From IMG/VR virus record IMGVR_UViG_3300027244_000194, positions 106,562 through 170,561 of that record: a DNA stretch of 64,000 nt. The stretch is one strand, 5' to 3'. Under the pieces are notes generated by a model. That model had not been told where the DNA came from, ran no database searches, and saw only the letters and a list, made by a program, of their open reading frames with translations. This document shows, piece after piece, positions 1-7,322 of the stretch (position 1 is the first letter of the stretch; each line of letters starts with the position of its first letter). Position numbers and translations under genes: made by a program. This stretch comes from a virus.

Positions 1-14
1 TTTGGGTTCATCAC

Positions 15-314
15 ATGCAGATTGATGAACTGTTTGATTTTATGACTAGTAGAATCGATATGCCACCTCCGTTTTGGTACAATCACGAAGAGTGTCCTTA
101 CACGGTCACCGGCGGTTACACTGCAATCAATTTAACGTATGAAGCTTTTAGTCGATTAAGATCGATTAGAGATTGGGAGGATCCATTTGCCCAAGAGAGA
201 AATCATTTCGCTTCTTTTAGAGAAGAGTTAGAAGAAACTGAATGGGACGTTACATTGAGCGATGGTCTAGATCATCTCGGCGATGATTGGGAAGATTTCG
301 TTGACGAACAATAA
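15..314 (+). CDS. Acidic hypothetical protein, 99 aa
   Basis: Not recognised. The product is acidic and rich in aromatic residues, with a Trp/Asp/Glu-rich C-terminus (DDWEDFVDEQ); no signal peptide or membrane segment is visible. The frame stays open upstream of the first ATG to the window edge, so the true start may lie outside the window. It ends before a class A promoter and so closes an upstream transcription unit. Confidence 0.6.
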   Translation: MQIDELFDFMTSRIDMPPPFWYNHEECPYTVTGGYTAINLTYEAFSRLRSIRDWEDPFAQERNHFASFREELEETEWDVTLSDGLDHLGDDWEDFVDEQ

Positions 315-343
315 ACTTTTTATTTTTTTATCATATAATTTTA

Positions 344-373
344 CCGGGTCGTGGGTTTTTGTTATATTAGCCC
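344..373 (+). promoter_or_regulatory. Class A phage promoter (CGGGTC...TATATTAG)
   Basis: CCGGGTC is followed by a T-rich stretch and TTTTTGTTATATTAGCCC, 20 bases before the ATG at 393. The same arrangement recurs near 1461, 11344, 11651, 13825, 55225 and 58587. The core TATATTAG fits the Bacteroidota -7 box TAnnTTTG at 7 of 8 positions. The open frame of the next gene extends back through this motif to a GTG at 351, which argues against that upstream start. Confidence 0.7.
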
Positions 374-392
374 TATAACCCAGCAAAAGAAT

Positions 393-656
393 ATGGCAAA
401 GAAAGCAAAAGCTAAACCAAAGGCAACGGTCACCAAACCAAAAATTGGCAACTGGTACACCTTCACGTTCGCAGGTGGACCTCTTCTAGGTATTTTAGAT
501 CAGAAGAACGACAAACTCACAAACCTTTATGGAGTTGCTTGGTTCTGGATGCGAGTTCCATCTAATAGGTCTTACAGTTCAGGAAGTCATACAGCACGTG
601 ACGTCAGATACCCCGTTTCAATCTATAACATAATAGCAGAACATAATGTACAGTAA
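393..656 (+). CDS. Small protein with Lys/Ala-rich N-terminus, 87 aa
   Basis: Not recognised. The first 15 residues are a Lys/Ala/Pro-rich tail (MAKKAKAKPK...), followed by a compact region containing NWYTFTFAGGPLLGIL, which could be a small beta-barrel. The basic tail suggests nucleic-acid contact, but this is only inference. ATG 393 was chosen over the GTG at 351 because the promoter core lies between them. Its 3' end overlaps the next gene by 11 bases. Confidence 0.65.
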   Translation: MAKKAKAKPKATVTKPKIGNWYTFTFAGGPLLGILDQKNDKLTNLYGVAWFWMRVPSNRSYSSGSHTARDVRYPVSIYNIIAEHNVQ

Positions 657-1365
657 AGATCAGATTAAAAATATGCTGTTTCTAGACATTGAGACAACAT
701 CAGCGTGCGATACTATTGAAGAATACAACGCTCAGTTTCCAGGTGTCCAGGGTCACTGGGAAAAGAAACTGGGCTATATCAGGAAGGATAAAGCAGAGTA
801 TGTTGACATGGAAGCCGGTGAGGTCTATCAATTAGATTCGGCCCTGTACCCGGAGTTTGGTAAAGTCATCGTGGTATCGATTGGTCAGGTTGTTTTCGAT
901 GACTTCGATAAGCCTCAATTCAAGGTTAAATCGTTCTATGGCGACAATGAGAAAGACGTTCTAGAGCAACTTATGGCTGCTCTATCGGCCTTATTCAGAC
1001 GTGCTCCAGGGTTGAAGCTAGTTGGACATAATGTTAAAGGATTTGACGCTCCATTCTTGATTCGTCGATCTCTAATCAACAAGGTTACGGTTCCTCCTCA
1101 ACTTCACCTTCAAAACGTTAAACCCTGGGAGAACTGTCTTCTCGATACGGCAGAGATTTGGAAGTTTGGTTCTTGGAACGGTGCTTCACTGGCTCTGATC
1201 TGTGATTTACTGGGTATCCCTTCACCTAAGGAGAACATGTATGGCGGTGAAGTTGCTCGAGCTTATTGGCAAGGTCGACTAGAAGAGATCAAGGACTACT
1301 GTGAAGGTGACGTTCGAGCCACTGCAAATGTCATTTTATCAATGGGTCAGTACGAATTAGTGTAA
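646..1365 (+). CDS. DEDD-family 3'-5' exonuclease (PolB-exonuclease-like)
   Basis: Predicted 3'-5' exonuclease of the DnaQ/PolB-exonuclease superfamily, acting on DNA or RNA ends with two metal ions. All three motifs are present: Exo I DIETT near residue 14, Exo II GHNVKGFDAPFL near 127, and Exo III YCEGDVRAT near 218. The 239-residue length is that of a stand-alone exonuclease domain with no polymerase attached. It resembles the predicted PolB-related exonuclease family common in Bacteroidota and phages. It overlaps the previous gene by 11 bases. A role in phage replication, repair or host DNA degradation is inferred. Confidence 0.85.
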   Translation: MYSKDQIKNMLFLDIETTSACDTIEEYNAQFPGVQGHWEKKLGYIRKDKAEYVDMEAGEVYQLDSALYPEFGKVIVVSIGQVVFDDFDKPQFKVKSFYGDNEKDVLEQLMAALSALFRRAPGLKLVGHNVKGFDAPFLIRRSLINKVTVPPQLHLQNVKPWENCLLDTAEIWKFGSWNGASLALICDLLGIPSPKENMYGGEVARAYWQGRLEEIKDYCEGDVRATANVILSMGQYELV

Positions 1366-1370
1366 TAGAA

Positions 1371-1412
1371 ATGAGAATTACAGAAATTACTCCAAATGAA
1401 GAGATCATGTAA
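1371..1412 (+). CDS. Possible 13-codon mini-ORF before a terminator
   Basis: A 13-codon frame (MRITEITPNEEIM) starts 5 bases after the exonuclease stop codon and ends 10 bases before a terminator hairpin. A similar tiny frame before a terminator occurs at 13576. Coding is unproven and it may be chance. Confidence 0.2.
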   Translation: MRITEITPNEEIM

Positions 1413-1422
1413 GTTTTTTTAG

Positions 1423-1457
1423 TCCGGGTTGAAAAAAGTTCAACCCGGATTTTTTTA
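1423..1457 (+). terminator. Intrinsic terminator
   Basis: Perfect 11-bp stem (TCCGGGTTGAA with TTCAACCCGGA), 5-base loop, then seven T residues. It ends the 393-1365 unit just ahead of the next class A promoter. Confidence 0.9.
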
Positions 1458-1460
1458 TCT

Positions 1461-1483
1461 CGGGTTTTTGTTGTATATTAGCC
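1461..1483 (+). promoter_or_regulatory. Class A phage promoter
   Basis: CGGGTTTTTGTTGTATATTAGCC lies directly after the terminator and about 20 bases before the ATG at 1504. Same core as the motif at 344, with TC of CGGGTC missing. Confidence 0.65.
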
Positions 1484-1503
1484 TTATAATTAAAAGAAGA
1501 TCT

Positions 1504-1815
1504 ATGAAGATGTTTAAAAAAGACGGTAAGACCGCGGTTTTAGTAAGCCCACCATTCGGCGCTGGATTTAGCACTTGGAATTCTCCAGAAATGGCAATTG
1601 ACTTTGATTTGATTGACGCATTCCTCGCAGGTGATATTTCTCGATTTGAATACATTCTCACTGAAAAATACGATAATGAAGGTAGCTTATACTTTACAGG
1701 CTTTGAAAAACTTCATGTTGTGTGGGTTGAAGAAGGACAAAAGTTTCGAATTAACGAATACGATGGTTCCGAAAATGTAGAAGTGTTTAACGAAGCCGAT
1801 TGGTTTGTAGCATGA
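1504..1815 (+). CDS. Hypothetical acidic protein, 103 aa
   Basis: Not recognised. Soluble, with a Lys-rich start (MKMFKKDGKTAVL) and an acidic C-terminal half. No catalytic motif, signal peptide or membrane segment is seen. ATG 1504 is preferred to the TTG at 1429, because that longer frame would run through both the terminator and the promoter. First gene of a class A unit; its stop overlaps the next start by 4 bases (ATGA). Confidence 0.65.
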   Translation: MKMFKKDGKTAVLVSPPFGAGFSTWNSPEMAIDFDLIDAFLAGDISRFEYILTEKYDNEGSLYFTGFEKLHVVWVEEGQKFRINEYDGSENVEVFNEADWFVA

Positions 1816-2030
1816 TCGAGATTGTAGGTTATATTGCAACGTTCTTGGTGATGATGTCTTTTGTAATGAAGGATGTCACTCGCCTTCGAATCATTAATGC
1901 AATTGGATGCACAGCGTGGATAGCGTATGGTGTAATGTTGGAATCCAATCCGGTTATCATCACTAACATTGGCATCCTAGCCATTAATGGCGGACATCTT
2001 TTAAGAACTTTTTTGAAAAACAGGGTATAA
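1812..2030 (+). CDS. Small membrane protein, PQ-loop/YgjV-like, 72 aa
   Basis: Three hydrophobic segments: IVGYIATFLVMMSFVM, INAIGCTAWIAYGVML and VIITNIGILAINGGHLL. The size, spacing and central GCTAWIAYG resemble half-transporters of the SemiSWEET/PQ-loop fold and the YgjV inner-membrane family. It is probably an inner-membrane protein; no substrate can be assigned. ATG 1812 overlaps the previous stop. A TATAAT-type promoter lies inside its 3' end. Confidence 0.55.
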   Translation: MIEIVGYIATFLVMMSFVMKDVTRLRIINAIGCTAWIAYGVMLESNPVIITNIGILAINGGHLLRTFLKNRV

Positions 2031-2031
2031 T
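2004..2031 (+). promoter_or_regulatory. Class B promoter-like element
   Basis: AACTTTTTTG, then after a short spacer GGGTATAATAA, 20 bases before the ATG at 2050. Matches the recurring AAACTTTTT...TATAAT arrangement (5264, 17518, 24258, 30823, 31351, 35764). Confidence 0.45.
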
Positions 2032-2049
2032 AAATTTAAACACAATAAA

Positions 2050-2277
2050 ATGGGAAAAGGAACAATTGGCCAAAGCCACACCGATCGAGCAGCTGACAAG
2101 ATGGACAAGTTCATGAGCAAGAACAAAACCAAAGCACCAAAGTTGCGCACCTTACTTGAACAATTCCAGGACATGTATCCTAATACATGGCGTCAAGAAC
2201 TTGAAAAGACTCGTAATGAGCCAAAACCATGGGATCCTGACTTTAAAAAGAAAGGTCCATGGACATCTGAAAAATAA
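2050..2277 (+). CDS. Hypothetical charged protein, 75 aa
   Basis: Not recognised. Small, Lys/Glu-rich and hydrophilic, with a Trp/Pro-rich C-terminus (KPWDPDFKKKGPWTSEK). No membrane segment. It follows a class B promoter and precedes an RATATATAR motif. The overlapping frame at 2156-2344 looks like a shadow and is omitted. Confidence 0.6.
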   Translation: MGKGTIGQSHTDRAADKMDKFMSKNKTKAPKLRTLLEQFQDMYPNTWRQELEKTRNEPKPWDPDFKKKGPWTSEK

Positions 2278-2324
2278 GTTGAAACTTTTTCATGGAAGAG
2301 TTTCGTTCTCACCTAGGAAAATTC

Positions 2325-2336
2325 AATATATAAGAT
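2325..2336 (+). promoter_or_regulatory. RATATATAR start element
   Basis: AATATATAA followed by GAT and ATG: exactly 3 bases separate the motif from the start codon at 2337. Four other genes show the same spacing (2652, 56190, 59567, 59788). Confidence 0.5.
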
Positions 2337-2648
2337 ATGTTTGAAGATCAAGACGATTTCGATTTTAACGACAGTGGTTCACAGAATATTGACCACATCA
2401 TTCAAAACTGGCAGCGCATGATGATGCGTCGCCTGGTTGAAGAGAACTTTGAAAAGTTGTCAAACCAGGGTATTGATGGTGAGCAGGTAAAGATGTGGGA
2501 CAAGATTCAGATTGAAACCCTGATTGAAACTTTTAACTACATGATTTCCGAGTTCGAAGAAGAGGAAGAGTACGAAAAGTGTGCTGTTCTAACTCAAGCT
2601 CGTCAAGCACTAATTGATCGACGAGCCTTTCAACCTCAGAATATATAA
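2337..2648 (+). CDS. UVR-motif-like small protein (paralogue 1), 103 aa
   Basis: Very acidic N-terminus (MFEDQDDFDFND), then helical segments ending in EEEEEYEKCAVLTQARQAL. This tail is shared with the products at 3821 (KERYEQCQKI) and 4300 (LEEYEKCDKL). The pattern resembles the UVR motif of UvrB/UvrC, where a short helical hairpin mediates protein-protein contact. Function is unknown; three copies within 2.2 kb suggest duplication. Its stop codon is the TAA inside a second AATATATAA motif (2640-2648). Confidence 0.65.
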   Translation: MFEDQDDFDFNDSGSQNIDHIIQNWQRMMMRRLVEENFEKLSNQGIDGEQVKMWDKIQIETLIETFNYMISEFEEEEEYEKCAVLTQARQALIDRRAFQPQNI

Positions 2649-2651
2649 GGT

Positions 2652-2801
2652 ATGAAACACCAAGACCCTCGTTTAGAAAGAATCCGCCTTTATCAGGGCT
2701 CAATCAAAGATCTTACTGATTTCATTAAATCAAAGGAAGCTGAAACAAAGGCCGCACAGGGATCTATAAATCCAAATAGCAACCTAAAAGATCAGCAATG
2801 A
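2652..2801 (+). CDS. Small hypothetical protein, 49 aa
   Basis: Not recognised. Charged and probably helical (MKHQDPRLERIRLYQG...). Its ATG lies exactly 3 bases after AATATATAA, which also forms the previous stop codon. It overlaps the next small gene by 4 bases. Confidence 0.5.
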   Translation: MKHQDPRLERIRLYQGSIKDLTDFIKSKEAETKAAQGSINPNSNLKDQQ

Positions 2802-2977
2802 ATGATGAAATGTTAATGATTCTAGAGCGAATTGCTTCAGCGCTAGAACGTCAAAATCAGTTGATGGAAAATCAAGAGTTGCGCCAGCGTAAGTTGGACC
2901 GTGCAACTTATGAGAACCTGAAAGTTGACGCCAAGAAAGTCATCAAGTCAAGTCCTATTATTAATAAAGAAGGATGA
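2798..2977 (+). CDS. Small coiled-coil protein, 59 aa
   Basis: Helical, with heptad-like leucines ([29 protein letters not shown] split over two helices). No known domain. It overlaps the previous gene (ATGA) and the J-domain gene (ATGA), so it is probably translationally coupled to both. Confidence 0.5.
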   Translation: MNDEMLMILERIASALERQNQLMENQELRQRKLDRATYENLKVDAKKVIKSSPIINKEG

Positions 2978-3795
2978 CCCTATATGACGTTTTAGGGGTC
3001 ACTCAGCATGCTGATAAGGAAACAATCAAAAAAGCGTATCGGGACCTTGCTAAAAAGTATCATCCTGATGCGAATCAAGGGGATACTACAGCTGAGGAAA
3101 AGTTTAAAGAAATTTCAACAGCTTATTCAACTCTCAGCGATGATACCGAACGCATCAAATACGATGCCAGTCTGGTTAATCCATTCATGGGCCAAAATGG
3201 ATTTGGCGCAGATGGTAATTTCTCTGACTTATTCAATCAATTCTTTGGAGGTGATCCTCGCCAACGTCGAGGACAGGACATTCGAGTTACAATGACTCTA
3301 CCGTTTGAAGATGCGTTCAAAGGAGGAATGAGAACCATTAACATTAATGGTCAAAACATTGACGTTCGATTGATTCCAGGTATTAAGACTGGCATGAAGT
3401 TCAAACTTCCTGGCAAAGGCCAAATCAATCCATATAACCCAACGGCTGGTCCTGGAGACCTGATTGTTGAGTTTGAAGTCCTAATGAATTCGCGCTTCAT
3501 CCTACGAGGTGATGATATTTACATCGGTTATGACATACCATGGTGGGACCTTGTAGTTGGTACAAAAATTCAAGTTGACACCATGGATGGAAGATCTATT
3601 AAGGTTTCCGTTCCAGTCAATAGTTTTCACGGTAAGACTTTAAGAATTAAAGATCATGGGTGGCCAATATATAATACAAATCAACGCGGTTCCATGATGA
3701 TTCAATTAAATGCTTCTTACCCGAATCTGAATCAACAACAAATCGAAGAGGTTCAAAAAATGAAGGATAAAATCAATGAATTGGAAGGACGGTGA
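2974..3795 (+). CDS. DnaJ/CbpA-type J-domain co-chaperone
   Basis: Residues 1-65 form a J domain with the HPD signature (KYHPDANQG near residue 30) that stimulates Hsp70 ATPase. The rest resembles the DnaJ C-terminal beta-sandwich substrate-binding domain ([34 protein letters not shown]). The Cys-rich zinc domain is absent, as in CbpA. At 273 residues it is slightly short for the family. It probably redirects host DnaK to phage assembly or replication; no phage DnaK is in the window. The gene overlaps its upstream neighbour by 4 bases. Confidence 0.9.
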   Translation: MTLYDVLGVTQHADKETIKKAYRDLAKKYHPDANQGDTTAEEKFKEISTAYSTLSDDTERIKYDASLVNPFMGQNGFGADGNFSDLFNQFFGGDPRQRRGQDIRVTMTLPFEDAFKGGMRTININGQNIDVRLIPGIKTGMKFKLPGKGQINPYNPTAGPGDLIVEFEVLMNSRFILRGDDIYIGYDIPWWDLVVGTKIQVDTMDGRSIKVSVPVNSFHGKTLRIKDHGWPIYNTNQRGSMMIQLNASYPNLNQQQIEEVQKMKDKINELEGR

Positions 3796-3820
3796 TAGTG
3801 CGGGTTTCTTTTCGTATTTG

Positions 3821-4027
3821 ATGGACCTATCGACGGTCTCAAAAGATGCGATGTACCAAGCCCTATATAATACCCTGATTGAAAATCACGAGAAAATCCT
3901 AAATCAAAATAACGTTCCACGTCAAGAAGTTGAAAACGCTTTAGACAACTTAATCCAGTGGTTCGAACAAAAAGAAAGATACGAACAGTGTCAAAAAATA
4001 AAACAGATTAAAGAATGCTTAAGATAG
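3821..4027 (+). CDS. UVR-motif-like small protein (paralogue 2), 68 aa
   Basis: Ends in QWFEQKERYEQCQKIKQIKE, matching the C-termini at 2337 and 4300. An upstream ATG at 3776 is possible, but 3821 gives a length and N-terminal spacing like the 4300 paralogue (KDAMYQALYNTL against SLMRAAYYTL). Function unknown. The 3' end overlaps the bS21 gene by 13 bases. Confidence 0.6.
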   Translation: MDLSTVSKDAMYQALYNTLIENHEKILNQNNVPRQEVENALDNLIQWFEQKERYEQCQKIKQIKECLR

Positions 4028-4209
4028 ACGTTAAAAACGGTAACATCGAACAAGCTCTTAAGAAATACAAGTCAAAGGTCATTAAGACCCGTCAGTTGAA
4101 AAGTCTTCGTGAAAAACAAGACTACATCAAGCCAACGACTGAAAGACGTATTAAGAAGCTTAAGATAAAGAAAACCCAACAGTGGTTAAAGAATAACGGA
4201 CAATTGTAA
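4015..4209 (+). CDS. rpsU: Ribosomal protein bS21 homologue
   Basis: 64 residues, strongly basic, with the bS21 layout: VKNGNIEQALKKYKSKVIKT, then LREKQDYIKPTTERRIKK. bS21 sits in the 30S head/platform next to the 3' end of 16S rRNA and is known from other phages. In flavobacteria bS21, bS18 and bS6 are reported to occlude the anti-Shine-Dalgarno tail. A phage copy could therefore alter which messages ribosomes prefer; this is inference. The next gene has the clearest Shine-Dalgarno sequence in the window. Confidence 0.85.
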   Translation: MLKIDVKNGNIEQALKKYKSKVIKTRQLKSLREKQDYIKPTTERRIKKLKIKKTQQWLKNNGQL

Positions 4210-4222
4210 TATCTTATTTAAA

Positions 4223-4293
4223 GTTTGAATTTGGCAACCGTATCACTTGATACAAAATATATACCATAACACACAAATTCAAACAAAGAGGAG
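4223..4293 (+). promoter_or_regulatory. 5' leader hairpin ending in a strong Shine-Dalgarno
   Basis: GTTTGAATTTG (4223-4233) and CAAATTCAAAC (4274-4284) form a perfect 11-bp inverted repeat. It encloses a second hairpin (GTATCA/TGATAC) and an ATATATA tract. The repeat ends one base before AAAGAGGAG (4285-4293), with the ATG 6 bases later. Such a strong ribosome binding site is exceptional here. The fold might gate the site. Confidence 0.6.
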
Positions 4294-4299
4294 AACACA

Positions 4300-4560
4300 A
4301 TGTCATTCGAGATTTCAAACGAGGAGAAAGACTCTCTGATGAGAGCAGCATATTATACCTTGACTCGTAATTTCACCAAGACAGTCAACAGGTTTGTTGT
4401 ATTTAAGGACGGAGAGAATGTCGTTGAAATCCCTCATGGCATTGGTCAAAGATCTAAGTTTATCGATGTATTGGTGAATTATTTTGAAGATCTTGAAGAA
4501 TATGAGAAATGTGACAAGCTTGTAAAACTGAAGGAACTGGTCATAATGGCCGGTGACTAA
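4300..4560 (+). CDS. UVR-motif-like small protein (paralogue 3), 86 aa
   Basis: Its C-terminal FEDLEEYEKCDKLVKLKEL matches the tails at 2337 and 3821. The middle contains a beta-like stretch (NRFVVFKDGENVVEIPHG). Function unknown. It directly follows phage bS21 and is preceded by the strong Shine-Dalgarno/hairpin leader, so its translation is likely controlled differently from neighbouring genes. PhoH follows 14 bases downstream. Confidence 0.65.
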   Translation: MSFEISNEEKDSLMRAAYYTLTRNFTKTVNRFVVFKDGENVVEIPHGIGQRSKFIDVLVNYFEDLEEYEKCDKLVKLKELVIMAGD

Positions 4561-4574
4561 ACAAAGTACATAAA

Positions 4575-5267
4575 ATGGCAGAACGAAACGGTCAATCCAG
4601 CCGCAGAGTTTTTGACGGAACAAGCCTTAAGGGAGTTCAACTTCGTCAAACTCAGCAACAATACTTACATACCATTAACGATAATCAAATTACATTCTGT
4701 TACGGTCCAGCCGGAACATCAAAAACTTACACGGCATGTTATGCCGCTCTAAAAATGTTGGAAGCAAAGGAGATTGAAAGGGTCATTCTTTGTAAGCCAA
4801 TTCAGGAAGCCGGCGAAAAGCTTGGTTTTCTTCCAGGTGAGGTAGACGAAAAGATCGCTCCTTACATTCAATCTTATAAGTCAAACATTGAAAAGATCAT
4901 TGGGCCTGAAAAGACCAAGATCATGTTTGAAAAGAAAATCTTTGACTTTGAACCCTTAGCGTACATGAGAGGTAACACCTACGATAATGCGCTGATGATT
5001 CTAGATGAGGCCCAAAACGCCGATTACAAACAGTTGATGCTATTTGTTACTCGTATGGGTAAAGATTCTAAAGTTGTGGTTGCAGGCGATGTTTCTCAAC
5101 ATGACATTATTAAGTCAAAGGTTTCTCTACCTTCATTCATGGATATGCTAAGAGGAATCAAAGGTGTTGGTTTTCATGTGTTCGGCGAAAAAGATATTGT
5201 TCGCGCTAAAATTCTACAAGAGATCGTTAACAAGTACGACAAGTGGAAAGTCGACAATAACAAGTAA
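4575..5267 (+). CDS. phoH: PhoH-like P-loop ATPase
   Basis: Walker A GPAGTSKT at residues 44-51 and Walker B LMILDEAQNA near 140 place this in the PhoH family, an RNA-helicase-like ATPase very common in phages. The 230-residue length is typical for phage PhoH lacking the PIN or KH domains of some bacterial forms. Role in infection is unproven; RNA metabolism or phosphate stress has been proposed for the family. Confidence 0.9.
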   Translation: MAERNGQSSRRVFDGTSLKGVQLRQTQQQYLHTINDNQITFCYGPAGTSKTYTACYAALKMLEAKEIERVILCKPIQEAGEKLGFLPGEVDEKIAPYIQSYKSNIEKIIGPEKTKIMFEKKIFDFEPLAYMRGNTYDNALMILDEAQNADYKQLMLFVTRMGKDSKVVVAGDVSQHDIIKSKVSLPSFMDMLRGIKGVGFHVFGEKDIVRAKILQEIVNKYDKWKVDNNK

Positions 5268-5291
5268 ACTTTTTACATATACGTTGTATAA
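5264..5291 (+). promoter_or_regulatory. Class B promoter-like element
   Basis: AAACTTTTTACATATACG then TTGTATAAGATC, about 20 bases before the RNase HII start. It begins at the phoH stop codon. Confidence 0.45.
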
Positions 5292-5308
5292 GATCTAAAT
5301 TATCTTAT

Positions 5309-5938
5309 ATGACTACCGGTAAGCACATTCTTTTAAAGTCCACCTACCATGAATCTGGTGTAGAGGTTGGAGTTGATGAAGCTGGTCGTGGGGCTCTTGC
5401 TGGTCCAGTGACAGTTGCAGCGTGTATCATGCCTCCAGGCTTTCAACATGAATTGATTCGAGATTCAAAATTGCTTAATGAAGGTCAACGTGCCGAGGCA
5501 CGTAAGATGGTCCTTGACAATGTCCTGGCGTATCATATCGAGCACATTTCAATCGAAGATATTGAGAACTATAACATCTTGAATGCTACCCTAAAAGGCA
5601 TGGAAATCTGCCTGACAGAGGTTCACAAGAAGATTATGTTTGACTTTATCACCATTGACGGTGATCAGTTTCATGGTTTTCATGGAGTTCCTTTCGTTTG
5701 TGTAGTTGGCGGAGACAACAAATACGTTAACATTGCAGCTGCATCAATCTTGGCTAAAACTGAGCGAGACAACCTGATGCGTGAGCTGTCAAAGGAAGAG
5801 CCCGAATACGGTTGGGCTTCAAACAAGGGTTACGGTTCTGCTCAGCATCGTAATGCCATTGTATCTGAAGGTGCTAGCAAGCACCACCGTATGTCATTCA
5901 TCAGTCACATGTTGACTACAACCTCTTCATTGTTTTGA
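5309..5938 (+). CDS. rnhB: Ribonuclease HII
   Basis: Cleaves RNA in RNA:DNA hybrids, for example primers or misincorporated ribonucleotides. The type-2 RNase H signature GVDEAGRGALAGPV is at residues 21-34, followed by IRDSKLL, the acidic site in TIDGDQ near 113 and ILAKTERD near 148. It is 209 residues, normal for RnhB. T4 uses an unrelated RNase H, so this may replace that function in primer removal. The stop overlaps a TTG start of the next gene. Confidence 0.93.
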   Translation: MTTGKHILLKSTYHESGVEVGVDEAGRGALAGPVTVAACIMPPGFQHELIRDSKLLNEGQRAEARKMVLDNVLAYHIEHISIEDIENYNILNATLKGMEICLTEVHKKIMFDFITIDGDQFHGFHGVPFVCVVGGDNKYVNIAAASILAKTERDNLMRELSKEEPEYGWASNKGYGSAQHRNAIVSEGASKHHRMSFISHMLTTTSSLF

Positions 5939-6279
5939 AGCTGTTCTGGGGTTTCTTGTTGTTCATGTTAGGCCAATCGTTGATTTGGATTCAAACTAAT
6001 GGTCAATTCATTTGGCCCTGGTTTAAGAAGCATCCAATTGCGGTTTCAATTATCACAGGTTCAGTCATTTCTTACATTGTCATTTACGCCACTCGAATGG
6101 TAGTTGAACACTTTGATGGAGTGTTGTGGCCTGGTCGATTCATTGGTTTTTCCAGCGGCATGATTGTGTTTGCACTAATGACATGGGCATTTATGGGAGA
6201 AGGTGTTAATGTTAAGACTGGCATTTCATTGGTGCTAGCATTAGCGCTAATATTCGTTCAAATCTTTGTTAAGGCGTGA
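5935..6279 (+). CDS. Four-helix membrane protein, 114 aa
   Basis: Four hydrophobic stretches (LFWGFLLFMLGQSLIW, IAVSIITGSVISYIVIYA, FIGFSSGMIVFALMTWAF, GISLVLALALIFVQIFV) separated by short loops. No family recognised. The likely start is TTG 5935, overlapping the rnhB stop (TTGA). The next gene is also membrane-associated and overlaps by GTGA, so the pair may act together. Confidence 0.6.
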   Translation: MKLFWGFLLFMLGQSLIWIQTNGQFIWPWFKKHPIAVSIITGSVISYIVIYATRMVVEHFDGVLWPGRFIGFSSGMIVFALMTWAFMGEGVNVKTGISLVLALALIFVQIFVKA

Positions 6280-6488
6280 TAGATTTCCCTCAGAACTTCT
6301 TTTATGCTGGAGCACTTGCAACTGTAAGTAGATGGTTACGTCATCGCTCTAAAAAGAAGCATCCTGAAAAAGAACGAGTAGAGGTTCACCTACCCGAATG
6401 GTCTAAATTCCTGATCTATTGGGTTATTATGTACGTGTGGTGCGAATTTGTTGATGCTCTATTTTGGGTGCTGTTCCACGTAAAATGA
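6276..6488 (+). CDS. Small membrane-associated protein, 70 aa
   Basis: Basic loop (RWLRHRSKKKHPEKE) followed by one aromatic-rich membrane segment (FLIYWVIMYVWCEFVDALFWVLF). It starts at GTG 6276, overlapping the previous stop. Not recognised. Confidence 0.5.
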   Translation: MIDFPQNFFYAGALATVSRWLRHRSKKKHPEKERVEVHLPEWSKFLIYWVIMYVWCEFVDALFWVLFHVK

Positions 6489-6518
6489 AACAATTAAACC
6501 ACAACAAATATAATCACC

Positions 6519-7322
6519 ATGCCAGAGTTAGCAGAGCTTAAAATCACCGCCGATTACATCAATGAGATGTGCGAAGGTCTTACCTTTCAGAGGATTGAAA
6601 AGAATCCTCAACACAAGGGTGAGAAGGTTGAAGTTCCATTTCATAAGTTTACCGTATCTGCCAAGAGCAGGGGTAAAGAATTAATGCTAACTCTGTCAGA
6701 TGGCCTTTCAAGGGGTAATTCAACCACATTGCTAATGACAATGGGAATGAGCGGATACTTTAAGCTGGTTCCTCTGAACGAGATCCCAAAACATGCACAT
6801 CTAATCTTTTATGCACATGGTTCAGTTGCCTTGTGTTTTGTGGATGTTCGTCGATTTGGTAAGTGGAAGAAAACACTCAACTGGTCAGATAATCGAGGCC
6901 CAGATCCAACCGCAGATTACGAATCATTTTTTAAGAACATTGACCGTCACATCCTATCAAAGGAGTTTAAGAAGCCCATTCACGAGGTGATGATGAATCA
7001 AAAGTACTTTAATGGCATTGGTAACTATCTTCGAGCAGAGATCCTGTATCGAGCTGATGTGAATCCATTCCTTTCAACTAAGGATGCAATTGAACAGGGG
7101 CCCGAAATTCTGGAATTGTGTCGAAGAATACCCTTAGAAGCCTATAAACTCGGAGGAGGTTCAATCAAAGACTGGGAGAACCCTTACAACATTCAACCCC
7201 AAAACTGGGACGAGTTTATGCTATGTTATGGAAATCCAGCAATGGATAACATCATAGACAGGAACGGTCGTAGATTCTGGTTTAATCCAAAATGGTCAAA
7301 ACAACATGAGCACATATCATAA
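6519..7322 (+). CDS. Fpg/Nei-family DNA glycosylase, zincless
   Basis: Base-excision repair glycosylase/AP lyase for oxidised bases. MPELAEL carries the catalytic Pro2 and Glu3. MGMSGYFKL, VDVRRFGKW and FNGIGNYLRAEILYRA (helix-two-turn-helix) match the family. The usual four-Cys zinc finger is missing; the C-terminus instead has DRNGRRFWFNPKW, a zincless-finger arrangement known in NEIL1-like and some viral enzymes. It is 267 residues. The 3' end overlaps the sulfotransferase gene by 17 bases. Confidence 0.85.
   Translation: MPELAELKITADYINEMCEGLTFQRIEKNPQHKGEKVEVPFHKFTVSAKSRGKELMLTLSDGLSRGNSTTLLMTMGMSGYFKLVPLNEIPKHAHLIFYAHGSVALCFVDVRRFGKWKKTLNWSDNRGPDPTADYESFFKNIDRHILSKEFKKPIHEVMMNQKYFNGIGNYLRAEILYRADVNPFLSTKDAIEQGPEILELCRRIPLEAYKLGGGSIKDWENPYNIQPQNWDEFMLCYGNPAMDNIIDRNGRRFWFNPKWSKQHEHIS

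Noticed and set aside
351-392. Upstream GTG/TTG starts for genes after class A promoters (351, 1429, 11667, 58623)
   Set aside because: These extensions run through or directly abut the promoter or terminator motifs, which recur with the ATG start always downstream.
1371-1412. A second leader-peptide attenuator
   Set aside because: The short frame before the terminator at 1423 has no segment complementary to the terminator's 5' arm, unlike the one at 13576.
2156-2344. Overlapping 62-residue frame
   Set aside because: Out of frame with a better-supported gene at 2050, crosses the promoter motif at 2325, and has composition of a shadow frame.
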